From positions 543,102-607,101 of the forward strand of contig SMSO01000025.1 of the NCBI GenBank assembly GCA_004764695.1: DNA of 64,000 nt. The letters run 5' to 3'. Made by a program: the position numbers and the translations under genes. The notes beneath the pieces were generated by a model. That model saw only the letters and a list, made by a program, of their open reading frames with translations, did not search any database and had not been told where the DNA came from. Shown here one piece after another: positions 49,925 through 59,539 of this stretch. Each line of letters opens with the position of its first letter. Position 1 is the first letter of the stretch. Source of the DNA: Schizochytrium sp. TIO01 (taxonomy: Eukaryota; Sar; Bigyra; Thraustochytrida; Thraustochytriidae).

Positions 49925-50750
49925 ACCCTGAATATACGACAAATTCGAAGCAACCACTGCAGAACAAGTCTTGATACCAGCTAATCAGCTTCCCCTCACG
50001 AGCGCTTCGCTTATGATGGACTGTCCGTCAGCGAGGTTCCGCCCTCTGCGACGTCGTAGTGATTGATTGATCCTCTATCTTGACAATCACAATTGATGGA
50101 TTTCGCTTTCACTCTTCTACGTTCACTAAATGCGTTGCGCTAAGAAAGAAAAGATGTACCTACCTCTAGAGGTACCTATAACTTTTCATATTTTTGTCTT
50201 CAGTCATGGAAGAAGAGTATTCCAATCTCAGCCAAGCTGCCTTCGCTTTTCATCTCAGGGTCTGCCTGCATGTCCTTCCTCGGTTGACACAGCAACACAT
50301 CATTATCTTCAAACCGGTTGCTGATACTTCTGTTTCTCGGGCTGCGATCCCTTTCTTTGAAGACCCACACAGCTTTATTATGTACATCGATACTAGTGAC
50401 AAACAGAAAGATTGTCACACGCGCACACCTTTCCCTCTTCGGCTTTTGCAGAGTTCCTCGATCATTGTGAATGAAAAGACCACGTTCAGGTGGAGGAATA
50501 AGTAAAGCTGGGAACTTCTCGTGACATTGTGAGGACTCGCTTACACAAGCAAGTCTTCAAGTTTTTGGGGCCTCAGCTCTTGCAATAGTTTCCCACCTCT
50601 CGACGCGAAGCCCCGTCGCGGATGGATTGCAGGAAAGAACAAAAAGATAAAAAGTCGAAAAGGGAATAAATATCATTTTGCTTTCCAGGACGAAAGAACG
50701 AGCAAACAGTTTATCAATTGCTGTAGCCTCAAGCAACCTGGTCGCGAACA
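49925..50750. promoter_or_regulatory. Shared upstream region of two divergent genes
   Basis: The 826 bp separates the ATG of the exopolyphosphatase gene (-) from that of the B56-kinase gene (+), so both promoters must lie here unless introns in the leaders extend them. I saw no unambiguous TATA box or other named element. Confidence 0.5.
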
Positions 50751-53426
50751 ATGGATCTCGACGATGCAGGCTCGCTGCTGGCGGCCCTGGCCGCAGGCCC
50801 GAGTCCCTCTTCAGCCACCGCTGCCGGTCGACTTGCTGAGATGGCCCTTGGAGGCGAGCTCCGCGACTTCGAATGGGACTGTGACGACGAGCTCCGCTCG
50901 AGTCTCCAGGCAGCTCTTCTGAAGGGCTGGTCTTCAGACTCTGCTCCAGACGTCTCTGCAGCGCTAGACTCCTGTGTCGAGGCTCTTCTTCGCAGCACTC
51001 CTGAGTTTGATGCTGGCGCCCGAGCCGCCGTTTTTGATGCGAGGGTTGCCGACTGTGCCATTGAAGCGCTGTACGTCCGCTCCAGCGCCGCCCTGCACGA
51101 TTCTATCTGCATTGCGTACGCCATTGACGACTCTGGATTTGGCCGCTCACGGATTCGTGCTAGCCTTGGTGGTTTCCTGGCCGCCTGTATTAAGGACCCG
51201 CCTCAAAGTCGCCAAGGTCTTGCAGCTCTGGACGGTGTCTTACAGACAGTTTCCACTATCATACACGGTATGAAGACGCCCTTGAGCTCCGCCGACGAAC
51301 ATCTTCTCGCCAAACTTATCATCCCTCTGCATGGTATGCCCGGGAAGGTTTCTCCAAGCGAGTCTGCGCTCGGAGAGATTCATCGCTCCTTGACGAACTG
51401 CGTGTTGGCATTTCTGGATCTTGGCCAAGATAGTACCGAGAACAGTGAGTCTATTACGGATGCAAATCTCAAGGATATCGTCATACAGGGCCTTGCAGAG
51501 TTCTGGCCGTCTGCGTGGGAAGGCAACTCGCCCAAGGAAGTACTTCTATTGCATGAGCTAGAGGCAGTGCTACGGGCTGGTAAGTCATTGGGAGTGTCCG
51601 AGGCTTCCAGTCGTGCCATTGGACGTAAACTTGGCGAGGCCGTCGCCAGCGATAACAGCACGGTGTGTGAACGGGCATTGATGTACTGGAAGCATGAGGA
51701 TACTGTGGAGAAATTGTATGCACTAGATGAAGCCGCTGTACGCCCTGTAGCTGGTGCTTTATTTGCTAATGCACTAACGCACTGGAACCATACTGTAGCC
51801 AAACTTGCGCCGCTGGTTTTGGCTAGTCTTAATGACTATTCCAGGGACATGGTTCTCGAGGCAGCATCCAGGAACGTTCAGAAGGAGTTTACAGACCAGG
51901 CTGAGCTGGAGACCTATGTCGACGCGTTCTTAGAGGTGGCACAGGAAACCAAACAGCGTGAAGATGAGGCCAAGGCCAGTAAGCGTAAGTCATCATCCTC
52001 TACGAAGGACGGCTCCACGTCCTCTGTAGCTGATGAAGACAAAGCACAAATTCCTGCAAAGCGTGATGTTTCATTTATGAATATGATTGTTGGTCGTGAG
52101 CTTGGCCATGGGTCATTCTCACAGGTTTTTCACGCACAACAGGCTGTCAAGGGTAAACCCTCAAAGGAATGGCCCGAGTTCGCCATTAAGCGCATGCAAG
52201 AGCGTCACCGTGACATTGCGCTTCGAGAGGCAGAGATGATGGACGCTGTAAATCACCCTCTTTGCACTCGCCTTGTTGGACTTTACGAAAGTGCAGGTAA
52301 TATTAACCTGGTTATGGAATATGCTGCATCTGGAGATTTACATACAGCACTGGCAACTATTGGTACCTTGGACGAAGATACTACACGCTTTATTGCTGGT
52401 GAGGTCGCCACTGCACTTAATGCCGTCCACGAAGCAGGTCTTATTTTTAGTGATCTTAAACCGGAGAATGTGCTCATTCATGCCAATGGCCACGTGAAGT
52501 TGGGGGACTTTGGTGCCACTCGTCCTATTGAACAAGTTGCACAAGCTAGCATGCCCCTCGAGGGCACCCTTGCCTACCTTGCTCCAGAGCTGTTCCGTCG
52601 TAGAGACGGACCCATGACCAGTGATACTGACGATGTCCTTGAAGTCCCCGAGGCCATCGACTGGTGGGCATTCGGCTGCGTTGTATACCAAATGCTCGCT
52701 GGTCGCCCGCCTCTCTGGGTTGAAGATGAGCGCGAGGCAGCGAAAAGCCTCATTTCCTTTGAAATCGAGCGTTACCCCGAGGGGTTTCCCGAAACTGCGC
52801 AAGCCTTGGTCGACGCACTCCTTACACACGATCCTGAACAGCGTCTCTGCACCAAGGGGGGGATGAGTGATCTCGAGAACCACGAATTCTTTGCGCCCTT
52901 GGGAATGTCTTTTGAGGATCTTCATGAACATCCGGCTCCCAAATTTGTTGTTGGTAAAGTTAAGCAAGAAAATGGTCCCTGGACACAACGTTCTTACTCC
53001 ATGATGCATGCCCCCCTACCTGAAGTTTATGCAACTGGAGCAAGCTCTTCCACTTCCATTGTAGTTGACATTCCTGAGGCGGACCAGGAACGTAACTCTC
53101 CATGGAGAGCTTCAGGTCTTATGGCCAAACGCCGATCACGTCAGCTTCCCCCTGTTGGGGAGGCACAGAATTCTGGTATGATGATGCCAAGTGCGCCATA
53201 CGCGGCTAGCGCATCTTTTGGAGGAGTTCCGCCCGCTTCTTCTCGATCTGGAGTACCTACATCTTCGTTTATGAGTGTGATGCCGGGTATGCTTGGCCGA
53301 GGCGGCGCTGGTGCTGGTGCTGCGCTGCATGGTCGTGGTCGTGGTCGAGGATCCCGGGGCGGTTCAGAAAGCGGTGGTCGTGGCAATCGATTCATGTTTA
53401 AAGGTCTGGATTTATCAGCTGGCTAA
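50751..53426 (+). CDS. Fusion of a PP2A B56-type regulatory subunit and an AGC (PDK1-like) protein kinase (891 aa)
   Basis: The N-terminal 400 residues follow the PP2A B' (B56) HEAT-like fold: LQTVSTIIHGMKTPLSSADEH, LIIPLHGMPGK, FWPSAWEGNSPKEVLLLHEL, VCERALMYWKHEDTVEKL and LTHWNHTVAKL all align in order with B56 signatures. A charged linker (about 400-440) leads to a kinase domain at about 445-720: glycine loop GRELGHGSFSQVF, Lys480 in FAIKRM, FSDLKPEN with Asp568, DFG at Asp586, and LAPEL. The lobe most resembles PDK1/AGC kinases. The usual HRD is FSD, so the Arg that contacts a phosphorylated activation loop is missing (non-RD). The tail (about 840-890) is Gly/Arg-rich, RGG-like. B56 subunits direct PP2A to substrates; here the same chain carries a kinase, suggesting coupled phosphorylation and dephosphorylation. 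No frame break or intron lies between the halves. Confidence 0.82.
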   Translation: MDLDDAGSLLAALAAGPSPSSATAAGRLAEMALGGELRDFEWDCDDELRSSLQAALLKGWSSDSAPDVSAALDSCVEALLRSTPEFDAGARAAVFDARVADCAIEALYVRSSAALHDSICIAYAIDDSGFGRSRIRASLGGFLAACIKDPPQSRQGLAALDGVLQTVSTIIHGMKTPLSSADEHLLAKLIIPLHGMPGKVSPSESALGEIHRSLTNCVLAFLDLGQDSTENSESITDANLKDIVIQGLAEFWPSAWEGNSPKEVLLLHELEAVLRAGKSLGVSEASSRAIGRKLGEAVASDNSTVCERALMYWKHEDTVEKLYALDEAAVRPVAGALFANALTHWNHTVAKLAPLVLASLNDYSRDMVLEAASRNVQKEFTDQAELETYVDAFLEVAQETKQREDEAKASKRKSSSSTKDGSTSSVADEDKAQIPAKRDVSFMNMIVGRELGHGSFSQVFHAQQAVKGKPSKEWPEFAIKRMQERHRDIALREAEMMDAVNHPLCTRLVGLYESAGNINLVMEYAASGDLHTALATIGTLDEDTTRFIAGEVATALNAVHEAGLIFSDLKPENVLIHANGHVKLGDFGATRPIEQVAQASMPLEGTLAYLAPELFRRRDGPMTSDTDDVLEVPEAIDWWAFGCVVYQMLAGRPPLWVEDEREAAKSLISFEIERYPEGFPETAQALVDALLTHDPEQRLCTKGGMSDLENHEFFAPLGMSFEDLHEHPAPKFVVGKVKQENGPWTQRSYSMMHAPLPEVYATGASSSTSIVVDIPEADQERNSPWRASGLMAKRRSRQLPPVGEAQNSGMMMPSAPYAASASFGGVPPASSRSGVPTSSFMSVMPGMLGRGGAGAGAALHGRGRGRGSRGGSESGGRGNRFMFKGLDLSAG

Positions 53427-54211
53427 GGCTAGCTGACTGTTTTGATAGTTGTTCATGAAGCATTACGTTCACTGCCTCGGTAGCACAAATGATGTGTTGG
53501 ATGTAGGTTGGTTGGGTGTACATCGGGCAATGATAAAAGGTAGATTTATCAATGGTTCTCCTCAACATCCACCGCATCTACAACCCGTCTCACCGTTTTC
53601 TCTCAAATTCCTCTCTCCCAACCTGCCTTTGTCCATATGTTGTTCTCTTGTTTGTTGAACTCGAATGAGATAATAATTGACCTTCAAGCTCCTTTGTTTA
53701 AAAAACAGTGAACCCTGTGTAGTAGCTAGCTTACCCACATCATGGCCAGCTCATGCGCTGTGATTGTGCTACTCTATCAATATTCCTAACTTCAAATGAC
53801 CAAATATAAATGTCTGACTACAGCTTTTTTAAACTTAACTCTACGAAATGTTTCTGGCCAGTATCACTGTCATATATTAGTACAAGTTTTCAAAGACTTT
53901 CGAAGTTTTTGCTTGGTAACTCTTAAAATGAAACTTCCATCAGCAGAACATTACACCAGATAACATCATGATTTAATAGGTAAAAGGAATATTACTCCAA
54001 TCGAACTTTCAATGCTCTTAAACGCTGTACTTGATGAAATGGACCCAGGACAGGAGAATTTAAATAAACCTTGCAAAAACTCAAATACAGAAGAGTGAGC
54101 ACAATTACTTTGAAAGTGTTAGAAGTACTTATAAATGAGTAAAACTGAGCGGGGTAAGATATCACAGGCAAATCATGTTAAAGGAAACGACACAAGTAGC
54201 ACATTTTCAAC
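53427..54211. other. Convergent 3' flanks, no gene seen
   Basis: About 785 bp of AT-rich sequence between the stops of the kinase fusion gene and the uracil-DNA glycosylase gene. No supported ORF. Confidence 0.5.
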
Positions 54212-55150
54212 TCAGATCTTCCAGTCAATGGGCTCCAAACCCTGCTCTATAAGGTACGTGTTTGCCCGCGAGAAGCACTTAGAACCAAGAAAAGGCTCTT
54301 TCGTCTTGGCTGCGCCCAAAGGGGAAGGGTGGCTGCTGGTGATGACAAGGTGTTTCGAGCGGTTTACGGAGGCAGCTTTTTGTTGAGCCGAGTTTCCCCA
54401 AAGCATAAACACCAAACCCTTTTTCTCTTTGTTCAATACACGAATGATCTCATCAGTGAAATTTTCCCACCCCTTTTTCTGGTGCGAGTTTGCAGTCGCT
54501 TCCTTCACAGTGAGCACAGTATTGAGCAAGAGAACTCCCTGCTTAGCCCAAGGAACCAAGCAGCCAGTCTTGGGCATAGTGATCTTGACATCACTTACGG
54601 CCTCCTTGTAGATATTACGTAACGAAGGAGGGATCTTAATTCCCTCTTGCACAGAAAATGCGAGGCCGTGCGCCTGGCCTGCTCCATGGTATGGGTCCTG
54701 ACCCAGAATGACAACCTTGACCTTGTCAAAAGGGCACAGATCCAAGGCCGAGAACACCATCTCCTTTGGAGGGTAGATCTTAGCGCCCTTGCGCTCTTCA
54801 GCACTCAAGAATGAAAAGAGCGTTTTCCAGTACGTCTTGCTACGTTCACCTTCAAGATGAGCTTTCCATCCTGGCTCTAAGCGCAGTTCCGGGCCCTGGC
54901 CTGCAGGCTTTTGGGACTCCTTCACGGCCTTCTCCGAAGCTTGCTTTTTTGCAGCAGGGATCTCCTTCTCAGCAGCATTGGACTGAGCGCTATTTTTGGA
55001 GTTCTCTTTTCCAACTTCGAGTTCTGAAGCAGTTTGGCTACGTTTCGTGCCCTTGGGCGTGGTAGTTGTGCTAGCCTTCGTGGCCATGCTCGCCATGCCT
55101 GATGCTGGCGAGGCCTTGAAAAAGGACCTCAGTGTTGCTTGCTTCGACAT
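54212..55150 (-). CDS. UNG: Uracil-DNA glycosylase, family 1 (UNG), 312 aa
   Basis: Start at ATG 55150 (MSKQATLRSFFKA); the frame to the left begins only with TTG. Residues 4-11 (QATLRSFF) match the PCNA-interacting PIP box, as in the N-terminus of nuclear UNG2. Residues 12-90 are Lys/Ser/Ala-rich and disordered. The catalytic domain has the water-activating loop GQDPYHG (Asp152), the uracil-binding region TVLTVKEATANSH, LWGNSAQ, and the leucine loop SSHPSPLG (His274). All key residues are present, so it should excise uracil from DNA in base-excision repair, recruited to replication forks by PCNA. An alternative mitochondrial isoform is not visible. Convergent with the kinase fusion gene. Confidence 0.95.
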   Translation of the reverse strand: MSKQATLRSFFKASPASGMASMATKASTTTTPKGTKRSQTASELEVGKENSKNSAQSNAAEKEIPAAKKQASEKAVKESQKPAGQGPELRLEPGWKAHLEGERSKTYWKTLFSFLSAEERKGAKIYPPKEMVFSALDLCPFDKVKVVILGQDPYHGAGQAHGLAFSVQEGIKIPPSLRNIYKEAVSDVKITMPKTGCLVPWAKQGVLLLNTVLTVKEATANSHQKKGWENFTDEIIRVLNKEKKGLVFMLWGNSAQQKAASVNRSKHLVITSSHPSPLGAAKTKEPFLGSKCFSRANTYLIEQGLEPIDWKI

Positions 55151-56542
55151 TTTTGCCAGGCCAATGTAATCAGCTTTGGATCGCAAGTCTACTCTGTCAA
55201 CCTTCAATGCGGTTTTGTCTCTGCATTGTCGCTGTTGAAGAGAGAGAGGTTATTCTCAAGTCTCTTGAAAACTACGTTCAGGTACCCAATGAGACTCATA
55301 GTACCCACATAACAGAAACAATAGTAGTCAAAGTGGTGCCGAAGAAATCTTAACCACGGGACTTGCGATGAAGAGAAGTAGATAACTCTGTTCGAGTGTT
55401 GAAGCCATGACGATCGAGAAGTATATCTTTCAAAGTCCCCAGTGTCGTAATATTTGTATCATTATCTAGGAAAGAGTTAAATAGTAGGTACTAAATACGT
55501 AGAAAGAACTTCCCCCAGAGCCGCAGGGTTTGGATTGTAATATTAAAAAAGGAAAGATGAAGTTTGGGACCGCAAGTTGTCATTCTGAGCCAGATCTATT
55601 GTGCACTTTTTAGAGGATACGCACTAGTATAGTTAACACTAGGCGGTATTAAAGGCGAGCAACTTGAACTTCATAATGTTTAATATCAACTTCAAATAAG
55701 GCTACCTGAGAGTAAATCTTCTGGTTTGGACCCTTTAGGAGGACTTGCATATTCAGATATTCTTAGGCCTACTCATGGCTATTTTGTGCTAATGAGAACT
55801 TGAAATACTGGGTTAGGGGTATAATTTCGGTCACGAGGCAACTAGCTATCAAACATGGGTTCTGCAATCGGGTTCCGGAACTTAGTACAGCCCATGGCTC
55901 ATCATTGGTGGATGCTGAAAGATTAACCTTTAGTAACTCAAACTGCTGGTACCTGCTCATTCTAATGAAAAAACTATCTTGCAAACAGTGCGGTAGGATT
56001 TAGCCTGTATGGTAAGATGATGAGTCTGAAATGAACGATACAATCGCGCTATAGCAGGTAGGCACATTTTCGCTTCGAGTGCACGATAGCTCCTTATCTG
56101 AATGATGATGAGCATTACTTGCTCTGCAGATGTTTATTATAAATCGTTGTTCATTAAAGAACACGGTCTCCACAACACATGTGAGAAGGCCTATCCCTCA
56201 TTCTTTTTTGCAAGAATAAGGAAGGAAGACAAAGTTTTCTATGAACTGTATCACTTTATGATTTACTAAAATAGGCATTGCAAATATGATTTGCATATAT
56301 ATATATATATAAAGTTTATCTACATTTGTTTTGTAAGAACGCGCTCGCACAGGCAGCAAAGATGCACATTCAAGTTTCATTAACTAGTACTGATCAAAGT
56401 AGTGGCCTCTATAAAAGCCGCTACCTACTGACAGAGTGAGTGAACCTTTTTTGAGTTTGCGACAGTCCCCATCCCTTTTAAACAATCCAACATATACTCC
56501 AATTCACAACAGATCTATCTGAGAAACTGCTATGCAACTTGT
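55151..56542. other. Intergenic region, no gene seen
   Basis: About 1.4 kb between two minus-strand genes: 3' flank of the RCC1-TBC gene and 5' flank of UNG. A (TA)n run lies near 56298-56312. Frames are short and without motifs. Confidence 0.5.
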
Positions 56543-59539
56543 CTAGCTATAATACACTTGGTTGTTTAGTTCGCGGAGCCTAGCAACAAGATCTTTCGCA
56601 AGAGACACATCTTCACAAATCGTGAAAAGCTGATCTGCATGATCCACAACCATTCGTTGCCAAAAATCTTCCTGTCCGGGAGAACATGAAAGTAGTTGAA
56701 TACATGTTTCAAAAGGCGCGTTATTAAGCTTCTGGCGAAACAAAGAGATGATCGCTACGGCAGCACGAATGCAAAATGCAGTTCCATCCCACAGAAAACA
56801 ATCAAACACGCGAGAAGCAAGATCTAAGGGCAAAACCTTACAAAACAGTGTCTGAAGCCAGTTGTACAAATACAAGTGAGGATGTGCTCCAATGCGAGAT
56901 AAGTGCTCTCCTAGCGTAGTAGTTTCGGGATAATCTGTCAAGGCGCGCTCAAAGATTTCATAATACTGGAAGATAAGAGTCTGGTCCAAACGGAAAAATG
57001 CGAATAAGTGTTCCTTCATGAGTAAGTTCGCCAAAGTTTGAAAGGCCAGGTACTCACTTGCGGTGTTAAGGCAAATCACAGCAGCCAGGTATGACATACC
57101 TTGAACGTAGCCCATGTCTGGCCGGTAATGTGCAAATGTTTTTAGGACATTTCGCAATCGCTTGCCTAGTGGGCCTGTTTGTGCAAACATCTTTAGCGAA
57201 GGGAATGTCCGGGGCAGGTCAGCATCAATAAGCTCGCATGTTGCGCGAGGTACATCCAGGCGTCTGGAGTAGTCTGCATCAGTATCTGTCTCTGCTGCCT
57301 CAGGGTGAAACGCATTCCCATAAACACTCATTGGGCTATCAGGTACGGCGTGAACTGCGGGCTGTTTAGCGCTAGCTTTAAAAGCGTAGTATAGCGGTTT
57401 GGTGATGTGAAGACCGTTTCCGAGAGCCAGAGGCCAGGCAATCGTTCTCAATGGCGCTGGAATACCTGCTTTCCACATGAGTTTCGTTCGTTTCTTCTCT
57501 CGCTGATGTGGCCAATTATTGAGAACCTTTTCATGCCAACGCTTGCGTCGAAGCGTCTCGGCGTTCTCTTGCTCGAGGATATGAGCCAATGCTTCAGGAA
57601 GGTGCTTGGGCTGTAATGAAGAAATAGCTTGTTCATCAAATGTAGCAACATCCGACCAGTCAACATCGTCATTAACATTTTCTACGTACACACAATATTT
57701 ATCTCCACTGAAAACCATTCGGCGACCTTCCACACTTGAATCACGACGTACGGCTTCCTGCATTAAACTGCCATGCTCGTTAGCAGGTGTCTCAAGAATT
57801 TCCCCGTCCATATACTGTCCCCAACACATGACGCCTCCATCTGCAAGTACTGCAGCGCCATGGTGCCCCCCGAGAGACACCCATGTAGCTCGCGCAGATG
57901 TTTTACTTGAAGGATCAATCAGTTCGAGACGGCCTGGCAAATGATCACAAGGCTCAGTTGGAGTGTCGCGGCCCAAATCGCCTTCAGAATTATCACCCCA
58001 TGTGAAAATTATGCCCCTATCTGTACGGGCAGCTGTTGTGGTGTCACCGCACTCAACTTGAACGACACGACCATCCTCGTCATCGCTCGGCATACTAATA
58101 AGTTGTGGTGCCCATACAAAGCTTTCTGGGGTAGCTTCTACACCACACTGCCCACGGGTTGAAGATCCAAAGCACATGACTGCACCATCATCATCAAGAA
58201 TTACAGAATGTTCCAAGCCCGCAGAGACATACACAATAATTCGATTTTTAAACGGCCCGCGTGTACTGTTTGGAGCAATCGGGCGCATAGGAATTGACTG
58301 TACTTTACAAGGTTCATATAGGCTTAGGCCTTCGTCAGCTGCCTTTATAGAGGCTCGGCGATGTCCAAGCTGTCCACTCCCACCGAAACCCCACGAGAAA
58401 ACGGTGCCAATACGAGTACGAGCTAGTGCATGTCGTTCTCCGCAAGCCGTCTGACAAACAAATTCATGTAAGAGACCTGCAATGCGCCTCGGGTGCGGCT
58501 CTTCGCATCGATCTGGGCCATGCCCAAGCTCTCCATTAAGACCTTTCCCCCAGCTAAAGACATCCCCACTTGGGAATGATGTAACAGCCAACGAAAATGT
58601 AGGTCCACAACTCACTGATGCGATGCGAACGCCTCCTAAAGCACGCTCGCCAGCGAGCGCCTGCTGCAACTCAATGCCTTGTGGCCCGCTTTCGTAAACA
58701 TCACCCTCATTTGAGACCACAAGTAGCCGGTTGCCAAAGCAACCAACTGCACGAATGCTTTGAGTATTTAGTGCAGAGGCTGGATCGAGAACATAAGTCA
58801 TTTCGTCCCAAGACGTAGTCGACATTGAGCGATCCTTTTCATAATCGCTTGGTCTGCTTACACTACTTGCGCAGGTCCGAAAAGGAACTTCACCCCAGCA
58901 GAGTAGATGGTTGAGTACGTTTGATCTTTTCGTAGCAAGATTTACAGGTTCAAAAGTACAGAATCGACCGCTTCGACGACACTGTGAGCCATCTTGGATC
59001 TGAGAGCCAAAACTATCTTCATCAGTAGAACGAGTCTCTATCAATGGCTTTTTCGAAGAGCCTGCCGCATTGGAGGTTTCCTTGCCCAAATTTCCATGGC
59101 CCAACCAGTTTTCTATGTCTCGCTTGTTACCAGGATTAGATTTAGAACAGTTGATTTCATCACCACAATTCGCCTTTACGCTCTTTGGACGATTTTCTGA
59201 GTATATTCCCTTTTGGAGTTCGTTTTCGTATCGTTTCGCTTTGACTTCAGGTTTTAACTTTGCTAGGACACCATGAACTTGTGTTTCTTTGTTCTCAAGG
59301 TTCGCCGTATTACTCTGGTCAGCTAAGTTTGTCTTCCCGAAAACAACCTTTTTGGAGTCACTATTGCTGTCCATCTTATTGGCCAATCCCTGGCCCAGCA
59401 AGGGTAAAGAAAATAATTTCTGTTGCACCGTGCTGGGGAGACTCTTTGATCGTACGGCGAGAGAGACTACGATGCTCACGAGTATCGAGACTGTTGCCCA
59501 AGCACCCCAGCTCAGCGCCGTCTCCAAATCCGGAACCAT
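56543..59539 (-). CDS. Membrane-anchored RCC1-propeller/TBC-domain RabGAP (998 aa)
   Basis: The ATG at 59539 begins a protein with an N-terminal hydrophobic helix (about residues 8-29), probably a membrane anchor. A Lys/Asn/Ser-rich linker reaches about residue 230. RCC1-type repeats span about 320-580 (VFSWGKGLNGELGHG, VFSWGFGGSGQLGHR, MCFGSSTRGQCG, FTWGDNSEGDLG, MCWGQYMDGE), enough for much of a beta-propeller. The TBC domain occupies about 685-960. It has the arginine finger Arg777 in IDADLPRTFP and the glutamine finger Gln813 in GYVQGMSYLA, both required for dual-finger Rab GTPase activation, so it is predicted to be an active RabGAP. RCC1 propellers act as exchange factors for some small GTPases or as binding platforms. 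Having both on one anchored chain is unusual and suggests local control of a Rab or Ran-like GTPase at a membrane. The target is unknown. Confidence 0.85.
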   Translation of the reverse strand: MVPDLETALSWGAWATVSILVSIVVSLAVRSKSLPSTVQQKLFSLPLLGQGLANKMDSNSDSKKVVFGKTNLADQSNTANLENKETQVHGVLAKLKPEVKAKRYENELQKGIYSENRPKSVKANCGDEINCSKSNPGNKRDIENWLGHGNLGKETSNAAGSSKKPLIETRSTDEDSFGSQIQDGSQCRRSGRFCTFEPVNLATKRSNVLNHLLCWGEVPFRTCASSVSRPSDYEKDRSMSTTSWDEMTYVLDPASALNTQSIRAVGCFGNRLLVVSNEGDVYESGPQGIELQQALAGERALGGVRIASVSCGPTFSLAVTSFPSGDVFSWGKGLNGELGHGPDRCEEPHPRRIAGLLHEFVCQTACGERHALARTRIGTVFSWGFGGSGQLGHRRASIKAADEGLSLYEPCKVQSIPMRPIAPNSTRGPFKNRIIVYVSAGLEHSVILDDDGAVMCFGSSTRGQCGVEATPESFVWAPQLISMPSDDEDGRVVQVECGDTTTAARTDRGIIFTWGDNSEGDLGRDTPTEPCDHLPGRLELIDPSSKTSARATWVSLGGHHGAAVLADGGVMCWGQYMDGEILETPANEHGSLMQEAVRRDSSVEGRRMVFSGDKYCVYVENVNDDVDWSDVATFDEQAISSLQPKHLPEALAHILEQENAETLRRKRWHEKVLNNWPHQREKKRTKLMWKAGIPAPLRTIAWPLALGNGLHITKPLYYAFKASAKQPAVHAVPDSPMSVYGNAFHPEAAETDTDADYSRRLDVPRATCELIDADLPRTFPSLKMFAQTGPLGKRLRNVLKTFAHYRPDMGYVQGMSYLAAVICLNTASEYLAFQTLANLLMKEHLFAFFRLDQTLIFQYYEIFERALTDYPETTTLGEHLSRIGAHPHLYLYNWLQTLFCKVLPLDLASRVFDCFLWDGTAFCIRAAVAIISLFRQKLNNAPFETCIQLLSCSPGQEDFWQRMVVDHADQLFTICEDVSLAKDLVARLRELNNQVYYS

